This document shows positions 61,917 through 64,000 of a stretch of DNA of 64,000 nucleotides, piece after piece; positions within the stretch are counted from its first letter, which is position 1, and the number at the start of each line of letters is the position of its first letter. Origin of the DNA: Epulopiscium sp. Nele67-Bin005 (GTDB lineage Bacteria > Bacillota > Clostridia > Lachnospirales > Cellulosilyticaceae); NCBI GenBank assembly GCA_002007365.1, contig LNZR01000077.1:20331-84330 (forward strand), read 5' to 3'. Made by a program: the position numbers and the translations under genes. Under the pieces are notes generated by a model, which ran no database searches, had not been told where the DNA came from, and saw nothing but the letters and a program-made list of their open reading frames with translations.

Positions 61917-62588
61917 ATGACTATAATCGAATTGATAAAAGAATTAAACAAAGATACCATTCATTTTACGTATACAACAAGCCCTGTAAAAGATGGCGAA
62001 TACATGAAAGGGAGTGAATTTATTGGATTAATTTTTGGAAAAGAAATTTCGCTTTTGGATATTCAAAGAGATGTTGAAGAAACAGCATTTTTTCATGTTT
62101 ATGATTGTTTGATACAAGGTTCAACTATAACATTTTTAATTGATTATCAAGGGTATGATAAACTTAGTGTGTCAAATGTTGAGGATATTACTATTATAGA
62201 AACTGATGATGTGAACAGATTTAGAGTTATGTTGAGAAAAGAGAGATACCAACAGCCAGTAATTTCTCTTGAGGAAAAAATATATTTAGATAAAGATGTA
62301 ATTTTGTTATTAAAAAGAGAAGATGGAAGGTTGATTTATAGTGTGGATAACAACCGAAATATAAAAGAATTACCTATATATTTGAGTACTGCTCCGTTGG
62401 AAGAAAATATTACAGAAATTATAGATTTTATACTAGAAACGGAAAATATTAAATGCGAAACGTTAAGTTTTCATAAAAATTGTACAGAAGAAATAGGAAC
62501 TCTAAGCCGAGAAATTTTGCTAGAACTTAAACTCCATCTGGCTAATAAGTTTGATAATCTAATTTTACATTTAACATATCATAGATAA
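61917..62588 (+). CDS. Hypothetical protein
   Basis: 223 aa ORF with upstream RBS (ggagaagcg), no recognised domain. Confidence 0.6.
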   Translation: MTIIELIKELNKDTIHFTYTTSPVKDGEYMKGSEFIGLIFGKEISLLDIQRDVEETAFFHVYDCLIQGSTITFLIDYQGYDKLSVSNVEDITIIETDDVNRFRVMLRKERYQQPVISLEEKIYLDKDVILLLKREDGRLIYSVDNNRNIKELPIYLSTAPLEENITEIIDFILETENIKCETLSFHKNCTEEIGTLSREILLELKLHLANKFDNLILHLTYHR

Positions 62589-62595
62589 AAGTATA

Positions 62596-62634
62596 AAACT
62601 TCAGCCAGAATATTATTTCTAACTGAAGTTTTAT
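62596..62634. terminator. Bidirectional terminator
   Basis: aaaacttcagcc...taactgaagtttta. Confidence 0.75.
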
Positions 62635-63759
62635 CTACGCATTTTTAGTTGATAAGTTATTTTTAAGTTTTACACCATTTGACACAATGTGAAGTAGTGT
62701 TGATAGTCCAACAAATATAATTAAAATTGCAATTCCAGCGCTTTCATTCATAGGAACTTCAATTTTTTGTGTTATTGAGATATAAATTGGATATAATAAC
62801 ATAGTGTAGGAGTATGCCAAAATGGCATGGATAATTTTTGCGAATAAATAAAGCCCTAATGATAAATCTGTATCCATTAAGATATGTGCTGTTTGGAAAA
62901 ATACGCAAAATCCTCCAAATCCAATTATCGCTGATAGCCCACCAAGATAGGTAAGCTTTGTTAGAGCAATTGGTGCTATATAGGCTGTACCATTTGAAAA
63001 CTCTAGGCTTCCAAGTAATAGGCTATCTAAAAATACAGGTTCGATATTTAATATTTGAGCAAATAAATTTATAAGCATATCAAAAAACACTAAATCTTTT
63101 ACAATATATAAAATTACTGAAAAGAAAATAATGTATCCTCCTACATAGACTATAGTATCCATTCCAATTTGTACCGAGTGAGTTAGAGCTGATATAAAGG
63201 AAACTTGTTCAACTTTTCGGCTAGTTTGTGTAGTGTTATGTACTTCATCGGTTACATAAAACCTAGAAATTAGAAGTAGTGTAAATGCCGATATAAGATG
63301 AACGCCTGCCAAAAAATATCCTAGTTTTACATCACCAAGGAGCAACGTCCCGACTGTAGCAATAATAAATAATAATCCACAATTGTTTGAAAAACAAAGG
63401 GTTTTTTGGGCTTCTGTTTTACTAATGTAATTATCGCTAATTAATTGATTAGTTAATTTTGCTCCTGTTGGGTATCCTCCTAATGAACCCAGAAAAAATG
63501 TTAATAAACTGCTACCTGATACACCAAAGATTAATTTTGATATTTTGCCAATATATTTTTCGAGCTTAAAAACTACACCAAGTTGAAAAAGCATATTTGT
63601 TAAAATAATAAACGGTAGTAAAGACGGTAATAATTTATTAAACCAAAGGAGTAATCCTGCTGTTGCACCATCAATGCATACTTTAGGCTTAATTATAGTA
63701 TAAATCATAATGCCAAAGATACCTAAAGTAGTAGAGATTTGATAAATAAATTTAGACAT
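62635..63759 (-). CDS. ylbJ: Sporulation integral membrane protein YlbJ-like (nucleoside recognition domain)
   Basis: LPSLLPFIILTNML, FFLGSLGGYPTGAKLTNQLI, GLSAIIGFGGFCVFFQ. Confidence 0.85.
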   Translation of the reverse strand: MSKFIYQISTTLGIFGIMIYTIIKPKVCIDGATAGLLLWFNKLLPSLLPFIILTNMLFQLGVVFKLEKYIGKISKLIFGVSGSSLLTFFLGSLGGYPTGAKLTNQLISDNYISKTEAQKTLCFSNNCGLLFIIATVGTLLLGDVKLGYFLAGVHLISAFTLLLISRFYVTDEVHNTTQTSRKVEQVSFISALTHSVQIGMDTIVYVGGYIIFFSVILYIVKDLVFFDMLINLFAQILNIEPVFLDSLLLGSLEFSNGTAYIAPIALTKLTYLGGLSAIIGFGGFCVFFQTAHILMDTDLSLGLYLFAKIIHAILAYSYTMLLYPIYISITQKIEVPMNESAGIAILIIFVGLSTLLHIVSNGVKLKNNLSTKNA

Positions 63760-63867
63760 TTTAACCCCCAGCTGATAAATGTATTTCTAAATTATATGAC
63801 AAGCCTCATTAAAAAATAACAGAAACTTATTTAGAATAGAATTAGTAAATCAGTAAAGGAGTTTTGT

Positions 63868-64000
63868 ATGGTTTTTTCGAGTATGACCTTTTTATTTGTA
63901 TTTTTGCCAGTAACATTATTTATATACTACACAATATGTTTTGTGTTACCCCTAAAAAATTTATTTTTACTAATAGCAAGTTTATTTTTTTATGCATGGG
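63868..64000 (+). CDS. MBOAT family O-acyltransferase, truncated by window end
   Basis: MVFSSMTFLFVFLPVTLFIYYTICFVLPLKNLFLLIASLFFYAWG. Confidence 0.85.
   Translation, partial: MVFSSMTFLFVFLPVTLFIYYTICFVLPLKNLFLLIASLFFYAW

Overview
This is a low-GC Firmicutes chromosome segment, probably from an anaerobic endospore-forming clostridium (basis: nifJ, prkA-yhbH-spoVR, dpaAB, yunB and ylbJ). Most of it is housekeeping: mtaB-ireB-ruvX-fur-rnj, pyrF-carAB, glnN, a class A PBP, nifJ, miaB, mutS-mutL. Accessory content: (1) the end of a probable type II restriction gene with two C5 cytosine methyltransferases and an XRE regulator; (2) a compact RiPP cluster at about 25.46-31.08 kb with two tandem 42-43 aa precursor genes that the ORF track missed (cores TPGFFGVIICC and TPGFFGLIGCCK), an M50 protease with a PqqD-like N-terminus, a radical SAM/SPASM enzyme and an ABC exporter; (3) a 7-repeat type I-C-like CRISPR array with a leader-like region and no cas genes in the window; (4) three Sel1-repeat genes; (5) a 1729-nt group II intron that splits mutS after codon 33, whose maturase has lost the RT YADD motif (YKNK) but keeps a recognisable maturase domain. 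Other signals include a likely attenuator leader before pyrF-carAB, two or three families of short dispersed intergenic repeats, and a Fur-like box. All calls come from reading sequence and translations by eye; no database search was run.
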